Assembly (NCBI RefSeq): GCF_024807225.1
Contig: NZ_JANUCO010000001.1
Span: 2,976,001-3,040,000 of the forward strand
Reading direction: 5' to 3'
From: Chryseobacterium ginsenosidimutans
Lineage (GTDB): Bacteria; Bacteroidota; Bacteroidia; Flavobacteriales; Weeksellaceae
Length of the DNA: 64,000 bases
In this document: piece after piece, positions 1 to 8,707 of the stretch
Position numbering within the stretch: the first letter of the stretch is position 1
How the letters are laid out: each line of letters opens with the position of its first letter
Notes under the pieces: generated by a model
The model's input: the letters and a program-made list of their open reading frames with translations, nothing else
Databases searched by the model: none
Told to the model about the DNA's origin: nothing
Program-made: the position numbers and the translations under genes

Positions 1-2294
1 TCTGTAACGTTTTGAATAGCAATTAGATTTCCTGTTTTTTCGGTAATATTCAGGGTGATAACTCCTTTTCCTCCTCTGTTGGTTTCTCTGTAGTCTAAAA
101 CGGCAGTTCTCTTACCATATCCTTTTTCAGATACCACAAGAACTGTATCATTTTCCAGATCATTGACAACAATCATACCAATTGCTTCGTCATTATCTTC
201 CATACTGATCCCACGAACCCCGATCGAACCTCTACCAACTTCTCTTACCTTTTCTTCAGGGAAACGGATACATTTACCATTTTTAGTAGCGATCATGATC
301 TGAGAAGTTCCGTTTGTTAAATAAGCACCTAACAATTGGTCATTATCTCTGATTTCGATAGCATTTACCCCATTTACTCTTGGTCTTGAATATGCTTCCA
401 ATGATGTTTTCTTGATCGTACCGTTTTTTGTAACCATCACAACGCTCATTTGATTTACATATTCAGAATCTTTTAAGTTATTGGTTCTGATGTATGCTTT
501 AATTTTATCATCCGGTTCGATGTTGATTAAGTTTTGTACCGCTCTTCCTTTTGCCGTTTTAGAACCTTCAGGAATTTCGAATACTCTTAACCAGTAACAT
601 CTACCTTTTTCTGTGAAGAATAACATGTATTGATGATTGGTTGCAGAAACGATATACTCCAAGAAATCTGAATCTCTTGTTGTTGCCGCTTTGTTTCCTA
701 CACCACCTCTACTTTGAATTTTATATTCTGAAAGTAACGTTCTTTTTACATATCCTGCGTGAGAAATCGTAAGAACTACCGATTCATTTGGAATGATGTC
801 TTCAATAGACATTTCTCCTCCTGAATAATCGATTTCCGTTCTTCTTTCGTCACCGTATTTTTCTCTTACTTCAATTAATTCATCCTTAATGATCTGGAAT
901 CTTCTTGGTTCGTTTGCCAAGATGTCTTCTAAATCTGCAATTTCTTTCATGATTGCATCATATTCATCACGGATTTTATCAAGCTCCATTCCTGTCAAAC
1001 GAGCAAGACGAAGATCCAGAATTGCCTGAGCCTGAATATCAGACAAATCAAATTCTTGAATAATTCCTTCTTTTGCAGCTTGTGGATTGGCACTGTGACG
1101 AATAATCGCAATAGCTTTATCTAAAGAATCCTGCGTACCGATCACCTTCATGAAACCTTCTAAGATATGAGCTCTTTCCTTCGCTTTTTTAAGCTCGTAT
1201 TGAGTTCTTCTTACAATGACTTCATGTCTGTGTTCTACGAAATGGTGAATGATATCTTTTAAGTTCAACTGTTCTGGTCTACCATGTACCAAAGCAATAT
1301 TATTAACACTAAAAGATGTCTGAAGTGAAGTATATTTATATAATAAATTTAAAACAACATTAGGAATCGCATCATTTTTTAATTCATAAACAATACGAAG
1401 ACCTCTTCTGTCTGACTCGTCTCTGATCTCGTAAATTCCCGGAATTTTTTCATCCTTTACAAGCTCAGCTGTTCTTGCAATCATCTCGGCTTTATTAACC
1501 TGATAAGGAATTTCGTTGACGATAATTGCATTTCGGTTTCCGATCTCTTCAAAGGCAACTTTAGCTCTCAGAACTACTCTACCTCTTCCTGTATGGAAAG
1601 CGTCTCTTACGCCGTCATACCCATAGATAATCCCACCTGTAGGGAAATCCGGAGCAATGATGTGCTGCATTAATTCATCAATCGTGATCTCTCTGTTGTC
1701 AATATAAGCACAAATAGCGTTGATAGCTTCCGTAAGATTGTGAGGAGCCATGTTTGTTGCCATCCCTACTGCAATCCCTGAAGTTCCGTTTACCAAAAGG
1801 TTTGGAATCTTTGAAGGCATTACTGTAGGTTCAGTCATACTATCATCGAAGTTATTCTGGAAATCTACCGTTTCTTTGTCTAAGTCTGAAAGAATCTCAT
1901 CCGAGATTTTCTTCAATCTTGCTTCGGTATAACGCATTGCTGCAGGCGGATCACCGTCCATAGAACCGAAGTTTCCTTGTCCGTCTACCTGTGGATAACG
2001 TAAGCTCCAATCCTGAGCCATTCTCACCATCGCATCATATACGGAGGAGTCTCCATGTGGGTGATATTTACCCAAAACATCCCCAACGATTCTCGCAGAT
2101 TTTAAATATTTTCTATTAGAAAAAACCCCTAATCCATACATACCGTAAAGCACTCTTCTATGAACGGGTTTCAAGCCATCTCTTACATCCGGTAATGCTC
2201 TAGAAACAATAACGGACATCGAATAATCGATATAAGATGATTTCATTTCATCAACAATGTTGATAGGAATCAATCTTTCTCCTTCTTTTTGCAT
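1..2294 (-). CDS. gyrA: DNA gyrase subunit A (3' end outside window)
   Basis: Catalytic subunit of the type II topoisomerase that introduces negative supercoils. The start codon at 2294..2292 opens MQKEGERLIPIN, and about 764 codons run off the left edge without a stop, out of roughly 850 usual for the family. Visible landmarks are KYHPHGDSSVYDAMVRM, the quinolone-determining region, with Ser and Asp at the positions of E. coli S83 and D87 (the susceptible-type residues), and AAMRYTEAR with the DNA-cleaving Tyr. At the edge the frame still reads TGNLIAIQNVT, a C-terminal beta-pinwheel segment, so no net frameshift occurs. It is divergent from the DUF4286 gene at 2443. Identification is firm. 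Confidence 0.97.
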   Translation of the reverse strand, partial: MQKEGERLIPINIVDEMKSSYIDYSMSVIVSRALPDVRDGLKPVHRRVLYGMYGLGVFSNRKYLKSARIVGDVLGKYHPHGDSSVYDAMVRMAQDWSLRYPQVDGQGNFGSMDGDPPAAMRYTEARLKKISDEILSDLDKETVDFQNNFDDSMTEPTVMPSKIPNLLVNGTSGIAVGMATNMAPHNLTEAINAICAYIDNREITIDELMQHIIAPDFPTGGIIYGYDGVRDAFHTGRGRVVLRAKVAFEEIGNRNAIIVNEIPYQVNKAEMIARTAELVKDEKIPGIYEIRDESDRRGLRIVYELKNDAIPNVVLNLLYKYTSLQTSFSVNNIALVHGRPEQLNLKDIIHHFVEHRHEVIVRRTQYELKKAKERAHILEGFMKVIGTQDSLDKAIAIIRHSANPQAAKEGIIQEFDLSDIQAQAILDLRLARLTGMELDKIRDEYDAIMKEIADLEDILANEPRRFQIIKDELIEVREKYGDERRTEIDYSGGEMSIEDIIPNESVVLTISHAGYVKRTLLSEYKIQSRGGVGNKAATTRDSDFLEYIVSATNHQYMLFFTEKGRCYWLRVFEIPEGSKTAKGRAVQNLINIEPDDKIKAYIRTNNLKDSEYVNQMSVVMVTKNGTIKKTSLEAYSRPRVNGVNAIEIRDNDQLLGAYLTNGTSQIMIATKNGKCIRFPEEKVREVGRGSIGVRGISMEDNDEAIGMIVVNDLENDTVLVVSEKGYGKRTAVLDYRETNRGGKGVITLNITEKTGNLIAIQNVT

Positions 2295-2442
2295 AAACAA
2301 ATTTTATTATAATGATTGTCAGACCCTTAGCTGTATGTCTGAAAATTATGTATTTCGTTTTTTTATTAACGTGCTAATTTACGAAAAATTTGTCGATTTT
2401 TGTGGTAGAATTTATCCAAAAAATCTTAAAAATTCATAAAAT

Positions 2443-2757
2443 ATGAGCGTATTAAGTATAACTTTCCACTGTACGAAAGATAATCTAGAAGAATGGGAAA
2501 ATTATATGGACGAAACATTGGTTTTAATGACCGAAAACCTAATGGACGTAGATAAATATATTCTTTCTGAGGTTCACAGTGATTATATCGAAGACGGGAA
2601 AAACTACAATCTTCTTTTAATTTTTGATAATGAAGAGGTTCGTGAAGACTTCATTAAAAGCGAAATGTTAAACATTGCCGAAATAGTCGAGAAAAAATTT
2701 GGTCAGGAAGTGATGATTTTTAATACTTTCCTGAATCCTAAGAAAACGAGGTTGTAG
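2443..2757 (+). CDS. DUF4286 family protein
   Basis: A 104-residue soluble acidic protein beginning MSVLSITFHCTKDNLEEW. It resembles the ferredoxin-like DUF4286 proteins of Flavobacteriia, whose function is unknown. The pattern is a beta strand, an amphipathic helix with LEEWENYMDETL, a strand with YNLLLIFDNEE, then a helix and a final strand. No signal peptide or membrane segment is present. It is divergent from gyrA with a 148-bp gap. It converges on the gene at 2931, with a shared hairpin between them. The start is the only good ATG after the AT-rich leader. Confidence 0.8.
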   Translation: MSVLSITFHCTKDNLEEWENYMDETLVLMTENLMDVDKYILSEVHSDYIEDGKNYNLLLIFDNEEVREDFIKSEMLNIAEIVEKKFGQEVMIFNTFLNPKKTRL

Positions 2758-2778
2758 ATTAAGGTTAAAATTTAAGCT

Positions 2779-2830
2779 TTGGCTAAAGCCAATTTTGATT
2801 TAATTTTTTATTAAACGGGCTAAACTCCGC
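2779..2830. repeat. intergenic two-hairpin repeat (GGCTAAAGCC type)
   Basis: A palindrome TTGGCTAAAGCCAA at 2779..2792 is followed about 20 nt later by the imperfect partner ACGGGCTAAACTCCGC. The paired GGCTAAAGCC and CGGnCTAAAnnCCG layout looks like a dispersed intergenic repeat rather than a terminator, because no T-run follows. Only one copy is visible in this window. Confidence 0.4.
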
Positions 2831-2900
2831 TTCTATTGATGTGATTTATGAAAATATTTGTGTCAATATTATTTAAAAACAAAACTTCTACATAAAAGCA

Positions 2901-2930
2901 AAAGCACTGAAATGATCAGTGCTTTTTTGT
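2901..2930. terminator. bidirectional intrinsic terminator
   Basis: AAGCACTGA / TCAGTGCTT stem around a 5-nt loop, with T-rich sequence on both sides. It sits between the convergent genes ending at 2757 (+) and 2931 (-) and can serve both. Confidence 0.8.
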
Positions 2931-3215
2931 TTATAATCTTACGACAACTACCGGTCTACTGTGATAAACGCGGTGAGGTCTGTGAGAATAATATCTGTGT
3001 CTTACAGGTCTGTAATAGTCCCTTCTATAGTAATGTCTTGGAGGTCTGTGATAAACAACCTTTCTGTAGTGCGGTCTGCGCGGACCACCATAATAATGTT
3101 TCGACGGACCATGACCGCGACCGTGACCATGCCCTCTCTGTAGCGGTGCCGCATCGTAATACGCAAAGGATAAAACGATTAAGAAAAATCCTATTATTTT
3201 CGTTACAATCTTCAT
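2931..3215 (-). CDS. small secreted Arg/His/Tyr-rich protein
   Basis: A 94-residue protein with a signal peptide (MKIVTKIIGFFLIVLSFAYYDA) and a mature part made almost entirely of His, Arg, Tyr, Gly and Pro, for example RGHGHGRGHGPSKHYYGG and repeated YRP, HRP and YYR units. I do not recognise a family beyond small basic exported proteins of Flavobacteriia. The composition would allow metal, heme or polyanion binding, but that is inference. A plus-strand open frame over the same bases is the complement of the biased codons and has no plausible start. It is followed by a terminator. Confidence 0.65.
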   Translation of the reverse strand: MKIVTKIIGFFLIVLSFAYYDAAPLQRGHGHGRGHGPSKHYYGGPRRPHYRKVVYHRPPRHYYRRDYYRPVRHRYYSHRPHRVYHSRPVVVVRL

Positions 3216-3315
3216 AAGTAAATTATTTTCAAATTACATTACGAAAACTTACAAGTCCAGTGCCAATAATGTTTTATTATTAGATTATATAGAATTTTTA
3301 AGAAAATTTTATGAT

Positions 3316-3810
3316 TTAAATAACGATCTCACTTCTTTTTTCGAACATGATAAGATCTTTCCATTCTCCGTTCAGCCTTCCGATTTTCTTTCTTGTGCCG
3401 ACTATTCGGAAACCGTTTTTCTGGTGAAATTTTATGGAAGCTTCATTTTCGGGGAAGATGTTCGCCTGTAAAGTCCAGAATCCGTGGCTTTCGCTATCCA
3501 AAATCATCTTTTTAAGCAAAACTGAACCCAACCCTTTCCCCTGATAATTATTCTCAAAATAAATGCTGACTTCTGCAACGCCTTTGAAACATTCTTTCTT
3601 GCTTACCGATCTCAAAGCACACCAACCGACCACTTCATTGGTTTCGTTTTCCAAAACCCATCGGCAATCGTTCAAAAATTCCATATTCCAGGCTTCGGCT
3701 GTAGGAATTAATGTTTCAAAAGTTGCCGTTCCTCCGTCAACGCCCTGTTTGAATATTTCTAACACCTTAGCTTCGTCACGGGGAAGCATTTCTCTAAGCT
3801 CGTAGTTCAT
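3316..3810 (-). CDS. GNAT N-acetyltransferase (phosphinothricin-acetyltransferase-like)
   Basis: A 164-residue acetyl-CoA-dependent acyltransferase. It opens with the family-typical LREMLPRDEAKVLEIFKQGVDGGTATFE, and the acetyl-CoA pyrophosphate loop is NYQGKGLGSVLL, around residues 89-99 (Q/RxxGxG/A). ANIFPENEASIKFHQKNGF and the late GxRxKIG segment match the Pat/MddA group, which acetylates phosphinothricin-like compounds or methionine sulfone/sulfoximine. The actual substrate cannot be told from sequence. It lies 1 bp from the DUF421 gene upstream, so the two are probably cotranscribed. Confidence 0.85.
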   Translation of the reverse strand: MNYELREMLPRDEAKVLEIFKQGVDGGTATFETLIPTAEAWNMEFLNDCRWVLENETNEVVGWCALRSVSKKECFKGVAEVSIYFENNYQGKGLGSVLLKKMILDSESHGFWTLQANIFPENEASIKFHQKNGFRIVGTRKKIGRLNGEWKDLIMFEKRSEIVI

Positions 3811-3811
3811 T

Positions 3812-4327
3812 TTATCTGAGATATTTTCGTTTATTTTTTCTTTTGATTCTGGAATAATTAGTCTGTTTGCTGTTTTCGTCCTCAGAAATTACACTTATAT
3901 TTCCGTCAACTTCGAGAATCGATAATTTTACATTTTTAATTCCGTCTACACCGTGTTCTCTGATGGCTTCCTGAAGTTCGTCTTTAGTGATTTTAACCTC
4001 ATCTAAAGACTTCTCATCGATTACTCCGTCTCTGATTAAAATGACGGGATCATCCTCCAAAAAACTTTCGAATTTTCGATTGGAAAACATTAATCTTTTA
4101 ACGATAAAATTTGCAACAAAAAGAACCAAAGCCGCGATCAATCCACCCTGAAGAGACGTATCTTGCCCTACCATTGCGTTCTGAACCGCATTTGAAATCA
4201 ATAACAACAAAACCACATCTCCCGCATTGAGCTGAGAAAGCTGATTTTTACCAAACAAACGGATGGCAACGACCATAAAAAGGTAGACGCAAAGCGAGCG
4301 TACAACGACATCAAGAATGGGATTCAC
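3812..4327 (-). CDS. DUF421 / YetF-type membrane protein
   Basis: A 171-residue inner-membrane protein with three predicted membrane helices, at about 8-24, 37-55 and 60-80. A cytoplasmic YetF C-terminal domain follows, with DDPVILIRDGVIDEKSLDEVKITKDEL and later VKLSILEVDGNISVI. This is the full DUF421 layout; the molecular role is unknown. The Lys/Arg-rich tail ends near Tyr-Leu-Arg. It is first in a two-gene unit with the acetyltransferase at 3316..3810. Confidence 0.85.
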   Translation of the reverse strand: MNPILDVVVRSLCVYLFMVVAIRLFGKNQLSQLNAGDVVLLLLISNAVQNAMVGQDTSLQGGLIAALVLFVANFIVKRLMFSNRKFESFLEDDPVILIRDGVIDEKSLDEVKITKDELQEAIREHGVDGIKNVKLSILEVDGNISVISEDENSKQTNYSRIKRKNKRKYLR

Positions 4328-4439
4328 AATAGTTTTATTATACTATCAAATGTATTAATTTTTGTGATGATTCCGGAAATTAGATGGTAGAAATTGGAAT
4401 TTAGTTTTATTAACTGTTTTAAGTCTAGAGGAATTGATG

Positions 4440-4565
4440 CTATTGCTTTTAATGCAATGTCTGCAAGTTTTATTGATGTTGAATTTTTCTCCCACAGATT
4501 TCTCAGATCTGCACAGATGATTGTTGTTTTGGTTGAGTGAAAAATCTTTTATTTTTTAAGCTTAA
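4440..4565. repeat. degenerate intergenic repeat; 4328-4656 otherwise empty
   Basis: This gap holds no convincing gene. The segment TTTTAATGCAATGTCTGCAAG followed later by TTGAGTGAAA matches, with changes, the element at 9521..9676 (TTTTAAACGCAATGCCCGCAAG and CTGAGTGAAA). I read it as a decayed copy of the same inverted-repeat family. Confidence 0.4.
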
Positions 4566-4621
4566 ATTAAAAAGAATTGAAATCATACATTTTCTGATTC
4601 CGAACTGAGATTAATTATAAA

Positions 4622-4650
4622 TAAAAAACCGCCTTATAAAAAAGCGGTTT
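4622..4650 (-). terminator. intrinsic terminator of the GG-leader peptide gene
   Basis: On the minus strand an AAACCGC / GCGGTTT stem is followed by TTTTTTAT, just after the stop of the peptide gene at 4657. Confidence 0.8.
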
Positions 4651-4656
4651 GAATCA

Positions 4657-4791
4657 TTAAGGACATTGTGCAATCGGAACGGTGCTGCAAACTGTTTTGT
4701 TTAGCCTTTCGCAGTAAACGCAGTATTGTTTTGGTTGTCCGCCGTACACTGATTTTAACTCTGTTTTGTTTAGTTTCTTTAAATTTTTCAT
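4657..4791 (-). CDS. GG-leader bacteriocin-like small peptide
   Basis: A 44-residue peptide. It begins MKNLKKLNKTELKSVYGG, a leader ending in a double glycine as used by C39-peptidase exporters. A 26-residue core follows: QPKQYCVYC, then ERLNKTVCSTVPIAQCP, with four Cys and no obvious lanthionine-type Ser/Thr block. The leader pattern MKNLKKL(N/S)xxELKxxxGG is one I associate with bacteriocin-like peptides of Chryseobacterium. No modification enzyme or transporter lies nearby. A longer minus-strand frame (4634..4909) covers the same bases out of phase and is a shadow. Supporting evidence is the terminator directly downstream. Function (bacteriocin, signal or other) is unknown. Confidence 0.8.
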   Translation of the reverse strand: MKNLKKLNKTELKSVYGGQPKQYCVYCERLNKTVCSTVPIAQCP

Positions 4792-4880
4792 ATCGTTTTA
4801 ATTTTTGTGACTTAAATTTAAAACGAAAATTATTCTCAATTATTACAAATTTATCTTTAAAATTTTCACGATTTACACCT

Positions 4881-4914
4881 AAAAAAAGAAAACCACACAG
4901 AATCTGCATGGCTT
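4881..4914 (-). terminator. intrinsic terminator after the secreted TonB-C-like gene
   Basis: On the minus strand AAGCCATGCA pairs, with G-T wobbles, to TGTGTGGTTT and is followed by TTCTTTTTTT. It lies 22 bp past the stop at 4937. Confidence 0.7.
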
Positions 4915-4936
4915 TATATAAAAGATTTTATGAATA

Positions 4937-5338
4937 TTATCTGTTGTTAATTTCCACCGTTACAGGCATTACATAGGTATAAGCAACCATATTATCATTT
5001 ACTTTTTTGCGGTCTACTCTATAATCGAGCTCGCTTAAAACAGTTTCAATTTCTTTGCTTACGCTTTTGCAGTCTCCGTTGGAATGAACATTTACAATTT
5101 TTCCGTTTTTTGCAATATCAAATTTCACTACCGAATTCACCGTTCCTTGTTTATAATCAACGTTGGTAAGGTCGAAATTCTCCATCAGTCGGCTTCTTAT
5201 ATCATTAAAGGTATCATTTTTAGTCAACTGAATTTCCTCAATCGTATTATTTGTAGTTTGCGCTTTCGCAGTATTCATTACAGAAGCAAATCCAAAAACG
5301 AAAAGTGAAGCAACTAATATTTGAATTTTATTTTTCAT
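4937..5338 (-). CDS. periplasmic protein with TonB-C-like domain
   Basis: A 133-residue exported protein. The signal peptide is MKNKIQILVASLFVFGFASVMNTAKA with cleavage after AKA. The mature part contains VNSVVKFDIAKNGKIVNVHSNG, the strand-turn-strand pattern of TonB C-terminal domains, followed by a helix (SVSKEIETVLSEL) and a late strand. There is no membrane anchor or Pro-rich linker, so it is not a complete TonB. Similar stand-alone domains are common in Flavobacteriia and have no assigned role. It has its own terminator. Confidence 0.65.
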   Translation of the reverse strand: MKNKIQILVASLFVFGFASVMNTAKAQTTNNTIEEIQLTKNDTFNDIRSRLMENFDLTNVDYKQGTVNSVVKFDIAKNGKIVNVHSNGDCKSVSKEIETVLSELDYRVDRKKVNDNMVAYTYVMPVTVEINNR

Positions 5339-5523
5339 AACTCTTTGGTTTTAAATGTTATATTAAACTTATTTTGTATCTCTTAACCAAAGATATATAA
5401 AATTATTTACATTAATTTCATATACAGTTAACATTGGGTTAACATTGAATATTAAAACATTGATTATCAACGAAGTAAAATTTTAAAGTTTTTGAAAATT
5501 TAATATTGGGATTTATATTTGAG

Positions 5524-5555
5524 CAAAAAAAAGGCTAAACTTTGTCGGTTTAGCC
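5524..5555 (-). terminator. intrinsic terminator of the small lipoprotein gene
   Basis: GGCTAAAC / GTTTAGCC stem, 7-nt loop, then eight T on the minus strand. It lies about 65 bp after the stop at 5619. Confidence 0.85.
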
Positions 5556-5618
5556 ATATATTCTAAAATTATAATCCTTCTATAATTCTTTTACTTTCTA
5601 TTTCTTCAATAATAAAAA

Positions 5619-5798
5619 TTATTTGTTTTGTCCTGGAGCAAAAGGTCTGGCAGATTTTGTACCATAAATCTTTTTAGCTTGTCCTGGTGGAATCGATTTC
5701 GAATTCGAACTTCTTACACTAGTTGCTGATCTCACTTCGCAAGAAATAAAATTAAGTGAAAAAATAACAATTGCTAAATAAATCTTAAGTGATTTCAT
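5619..5798 (-). CDS. small lipoprotein with PPGQ motifs
   Basis: A 59-residue protein. MKSLKIYLAIVIFSLNFISC is a lipoprotein signal with the lipid-accepting Cys at position 20. The tail contains SIPPGQAKKIYGTKSARPFAPGQNK, where two PGQ motifs flank a basic KIYG segment. This short P-P-G-Q-x-K-K tail recurs in tiny Flavobacteriia proteins; some databases label them quinol oxidase subunit 4, a name I would not rely on. No function can be assigned. A separate terminator downstream supports a real transcription unit. Confidence 0.7.
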   Translation of the reverse strand: MKSLKIYLAIVIFSLNFISCEVRSATSVRSSNSKSIPPGQAKKIYGTKSARPFAPGQNK

Positions 5799-5835
5799 AT
5801 AATTTTTTATTAAAGCATCACAAATATGGTACCAA

Positions 5836-8664
5836 TTACAATTCCCTCTTCAAAAACTTCCCAGTCAAACTCTTCTTAGACTTCACAATTTCCTCAGGCG
5901 TTCCCTGCGCAATAATTTGTCCGCCGTGTTTTCCGCCTTCCGGACCAACATCGATAACATGATCTGCAAGTTTAATCACATCCATATTATGTTCAATGAT
6001 GATGAATGAATTTCCTAATTCCACCAATTTATTAATCGCTTCCATCAGGATTTTTACGTCTTCAAAATGAAGTCCCGTTGTTGGTTCATCAAGAATGTAT
6101 AATGTGTTTCCGGTTTGTCTTTTTGCTAATTCTGTTGCTAACTTGATACGTTGCGCTTCCCCACCGGAAAGCGTTGTCGACTGTTGTCCCATCGTAATAT
6201 ATCCCAAACCGACATCCTGCAAAGTTTTCACTCTAGCAAAAATCTTAGGAATCGGCTGGAAGAAATCTACCGCTTCATCAATCGTCATCTCCAATACATC
6301 GGAAATCGATTTTCCTTTGTAGCGAACTTCCAGTGTTTCTCTGTTGAAACGTTTTCCGTTACAAGTCTCACAATGAACGTAAACATCCGGTAAAAAGTTC
6401 ATTTCAATAACTTTCAAACCGCCTCCCTGACAAGTTTCGCATCTTCCGCCTTTTACATTGAAAGAGAATCTTCCGGGTTTGTAACCACGGATTTTACTTT
6501 CCGGCAATTCTGCAAAAAGGTTTCTGATATCTGTAAACATTCCTGTGTATGTTGCAGGATTCGAACGAGGTGTTCTCCCGATCGGCGTTTGATCTACGTC
6601 TACAATTTTATCAATATTATCAAGACCTTCGATTTTTTTGTAAGGTAAAGGCTCCTGAACCGCTCTGTAAAAATGTTTATTAAGAATCGGATACAACGTT
6701 CCGTTAATCAGAGAAGATTTTCCGCTTCCTGAAATTCCTGAAACGACCACCAATTTTCCAAGTGGAATATCTAATGTTACATTCTTAAGATTGTTTCCTG
6801 TAGCGCCTTTTAACAATATATTTTTACCATTTCCGGCTCTTCTTACTTCCGGAATGGCGATTTTTCTTTTTCCATTAATGTATTGAGCGGTAATTGTATC
6901 AGCTTTCAACAAGTCTTTCGGTTTTCCCTGCCAAAGAATTTCTCCACCGAATTTCCCGGCTCTCGGACCAATATCCAACACCTCATCGGCTTCAAGAATC
7001 ATGTCTTTGTCGTGTTCTACAACGATAACAGAGTTTCCGATGTCACGAAGATTTTTTAATGATTTGATTAATCTTTCATTATCTCTTTGGTGAAGTCCGA
7101 TACTTGGTTCATCCAAAATATACAATACATTTACCAGTTGAGAACCGATCTGTGTCGCCAGACGAATTCTTTGAGACTCCCCTCCTGAAAGCGTTCTCGA
7201 ACTTCTGCTCAAACTTAAATAATCCAACCCTACATCCAGTAAAAACTGAAGACGGGTTTCGATTTCCTTTAAAATTTCGTGAGCGATGATTTTATTTTTC
7301 TCAGAGAATTTATCTTTAATATCGGCTAACCATTCTTTTAAATCTGATAAACTCAAACCATTAACCTCAGCAATATTTTTACCGTCTATTTTAAAACTTA
7401 AACTTGAAGGCTGCAAACGCGTTCCTTTACATTCCGGACAAGTTTCTTCTGTCGTGAAATGTCTTTCCAGCAAAATCGCTTCATAAGATTCTCTTTCCTC
7501 GATCAATTCTTCCATAAAAGGAATCAAACCATCAAAACTGATTTTAATTTTTTTGGTAATTCCTGCGTATTTCAGATCTTTATTAAATTCTTTGTTACAG
7601 CCGTTGTACATGTAATCCAACGCTTCTTCCGGAATATCTTTAAATGGAGTTGCCAATCCTAATCCGAAAATTTCAAGAATATTTTTAATCTGAGCTAAAA
7701 TCCATTTGTTAGATTTAAGATCTTCCAAAGGCAACAAACCTCCCTGATTGATCGACAATTTCGGATTTTCAACAAAATAATCAGTATTGATTTTCTTTAT
7801 TGTTCCTAAACCTTTACAGCTCGGGCAGCTTCCTTTCGGAGAGTTAAACGAAAAAGTATTCGGTTCAGGTAACGCCAATGAATGACCAGTTTCTGCATCC
7901 ATCAAATTTTTAGAAAAATATTCAATCTCCTTACTTCCCAGTTTTTGAATTCCGATCAGTCCTTCTCCCATGTCCGTTGCTGTACGCAACGATTTTTCCA
8001 TTCTGCCTTCAGAGGCACTTTCCCCGATGATCCAACGGTCGATTACGATATCGATGTCGTGGGTTTTGTAACGGTCAAGCTTTAAATCATATTCAATATC
8101 CTGCAATTCACCATCAATTCTTGCCTGTCCATACCCTTTCTTCGCCATTTGCACAAAAAGCTCGTGGTAATGCCCTTTTCTGGAACGTACAACAGGCGCC
8201 ATCAACATGATCTTTTCGCCTTTATAATTTTCTTTGATCGTATTAAGGATCTGATCTTCCGTGTAGCTTACCAATTTCTGCCCTGTCGTCTGAGAATACG
8301 CATCTGAAACTCTGGCAAACAAAAGACGCAGATAATCGTACAGTTCCGTCACCGTTCCTACGGTTGAACGAGGGTTTTTATTGGTTGTTTTCTGTTCGAT
8401 GGCAATTACAGGAGACAATCCTTCAATTTTATCGACATCAGGACGTTCCAGACCACCCAAAAACTGCCTTGCATACGCAGAAAACGTTTCGATATAACGA
8501 CGCTGTCCTTCCGCAAAAATAGTATCAAAAGCCAATGACGATTTCCCGCTTCCCGAAAGACCGGTAATTACGACCAATTCGTTGCGCGGAATTTTGACAT
8601 TAATGTTTTTAAGATTATGTTCTCTCGCTCCGTAAACTTCTATATATTCTGTTGACTTACTCAT
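5836..8664 (-). CDS. uvrA: UvrABC excinuclease subunit A
   Basis: Damage-recognition ATPase of nucleotide excision repair, 942 residues, full length. The first nucleotide-binding site has Walker A GLSGSGKS at 35-42 and the signature LSGGESQRIRLA. The second has GISGSGKSS and LSGGEAQRIKLA, each followed by ILDEPSIGL or ILDEPTTGL Walker B regions. Zinc-ligand pairs CPSCKG, CPECKG and CETCQG...CETCNG are all present. The start MSKSTEYIEVYGAREHNLKN is the standard family opening, and a TAATTTTG -7 box lies 36 bp upstream. It is monocistronic. Confidence 0.98.
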   Translation of the reverse strand: MSKSTEYIEVYGAREHNLKNINVKIPRNELVVITGLSGSGKSSLAFDTIFAEGQRRYIETFSAYARQFLGGLERPDVDKIEGLSPVIAIEQKTTNKNPRSTVGTVTELYDYLRLLFARVSDAYSQTTGQKLVSYTEDQILNTIKENYKGEKIMLMAPVVRSRKGHYHELFVQMAKKGYGQARIDGELQDIEYDLKLDRYKTHDIDIVIDRWIIGESASEGRMEKSLRTATDMGEGLIGIQKLGSKEIEYFSKNLMDAETGHSLALPEPNTFSFNSPKGSCPSCKGLGTIKKINTDYFVENPKLSINQGGLLPLEDLKSNKWILAQIKNILEIFGLGLATPFKDIPEEALDYMYNGCNKEFNKDLKYAGITKKIKISFDGLIPFMEELIEERESYEAILLERHFTTEETCPECKGTRLQPSSLSFKIDGKNIAEVNGLSLSDLKEWLADIKDKFSEKNKIIAHEILKEIETRLQFLLDVGLDYLSLSRSSRTLSGGESQRIRLATQIGSQLVNVLYILDEPSIGLHQRDNERLIKSLKNLRDIGNSVIVVEHDKDMILEADEVLDIGPRAGKFGGEILWQGKPKDLLKADTITAQYINGKRKIAIPEVRRAGNGKNILLKGATGNNLKNVTLDIPLGKLVVVSGISGSGKSSLINGTLYPILNKHFYRAVQEPLPYKKIEGLDNIDKIVDVDQTPIGRTPRSNPATYTGMFTDIRNLFAELPESKIRGYKPGRFSFNVKGGRCETCQGGGLKVIEMNFLPDVYVHCETCNGKRFNRETLEVRYKGKSISDVLEMTIDEAVDFFQPIPKIFARVKTLQDVGLGYITMGQQSTTLSGGEAQRIKLATELAKRQTGNTLYILDEPTTGLHFEDVKILMEAINKLVELGNSFIIIEHNMDVIKLADHVIDVGPEGGKHGGQIIAQGTPEEIVKSKKSLTGKFLKREL

Positions 8665-8699
8665 AATTTGGTGTGATTCTACCTGAAAATCACGATGTG

Positions 8700-8707
8700 C
8701 AAAATTA
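8700..8707 (-). promoter_or_regulatory. -7 box of the uvrA promoter
   Basis: TAATTTTG on the minus strand matches the Bacteroidota TAnnTTTG -7 element. It lies 36 bp ahead of the uvrA start. No clear -33 TTG is seen at the right distance. Confidence 0.5.

Noticed and set aside
2858..3217. 119-codon plus-strand open frame
   Set aside because: It begins inside the terminator region and overlaps the signal-peptide-bearing small protein on the minus strand; its sequence has no family resemblance.
4634..4909. 91-codon minus-strand open frame and the opposing plus-strand frame at 4668..4976
   Set aside because: Both are out of phase with the GG-leader peptide, which has the better start, motif and terminator.
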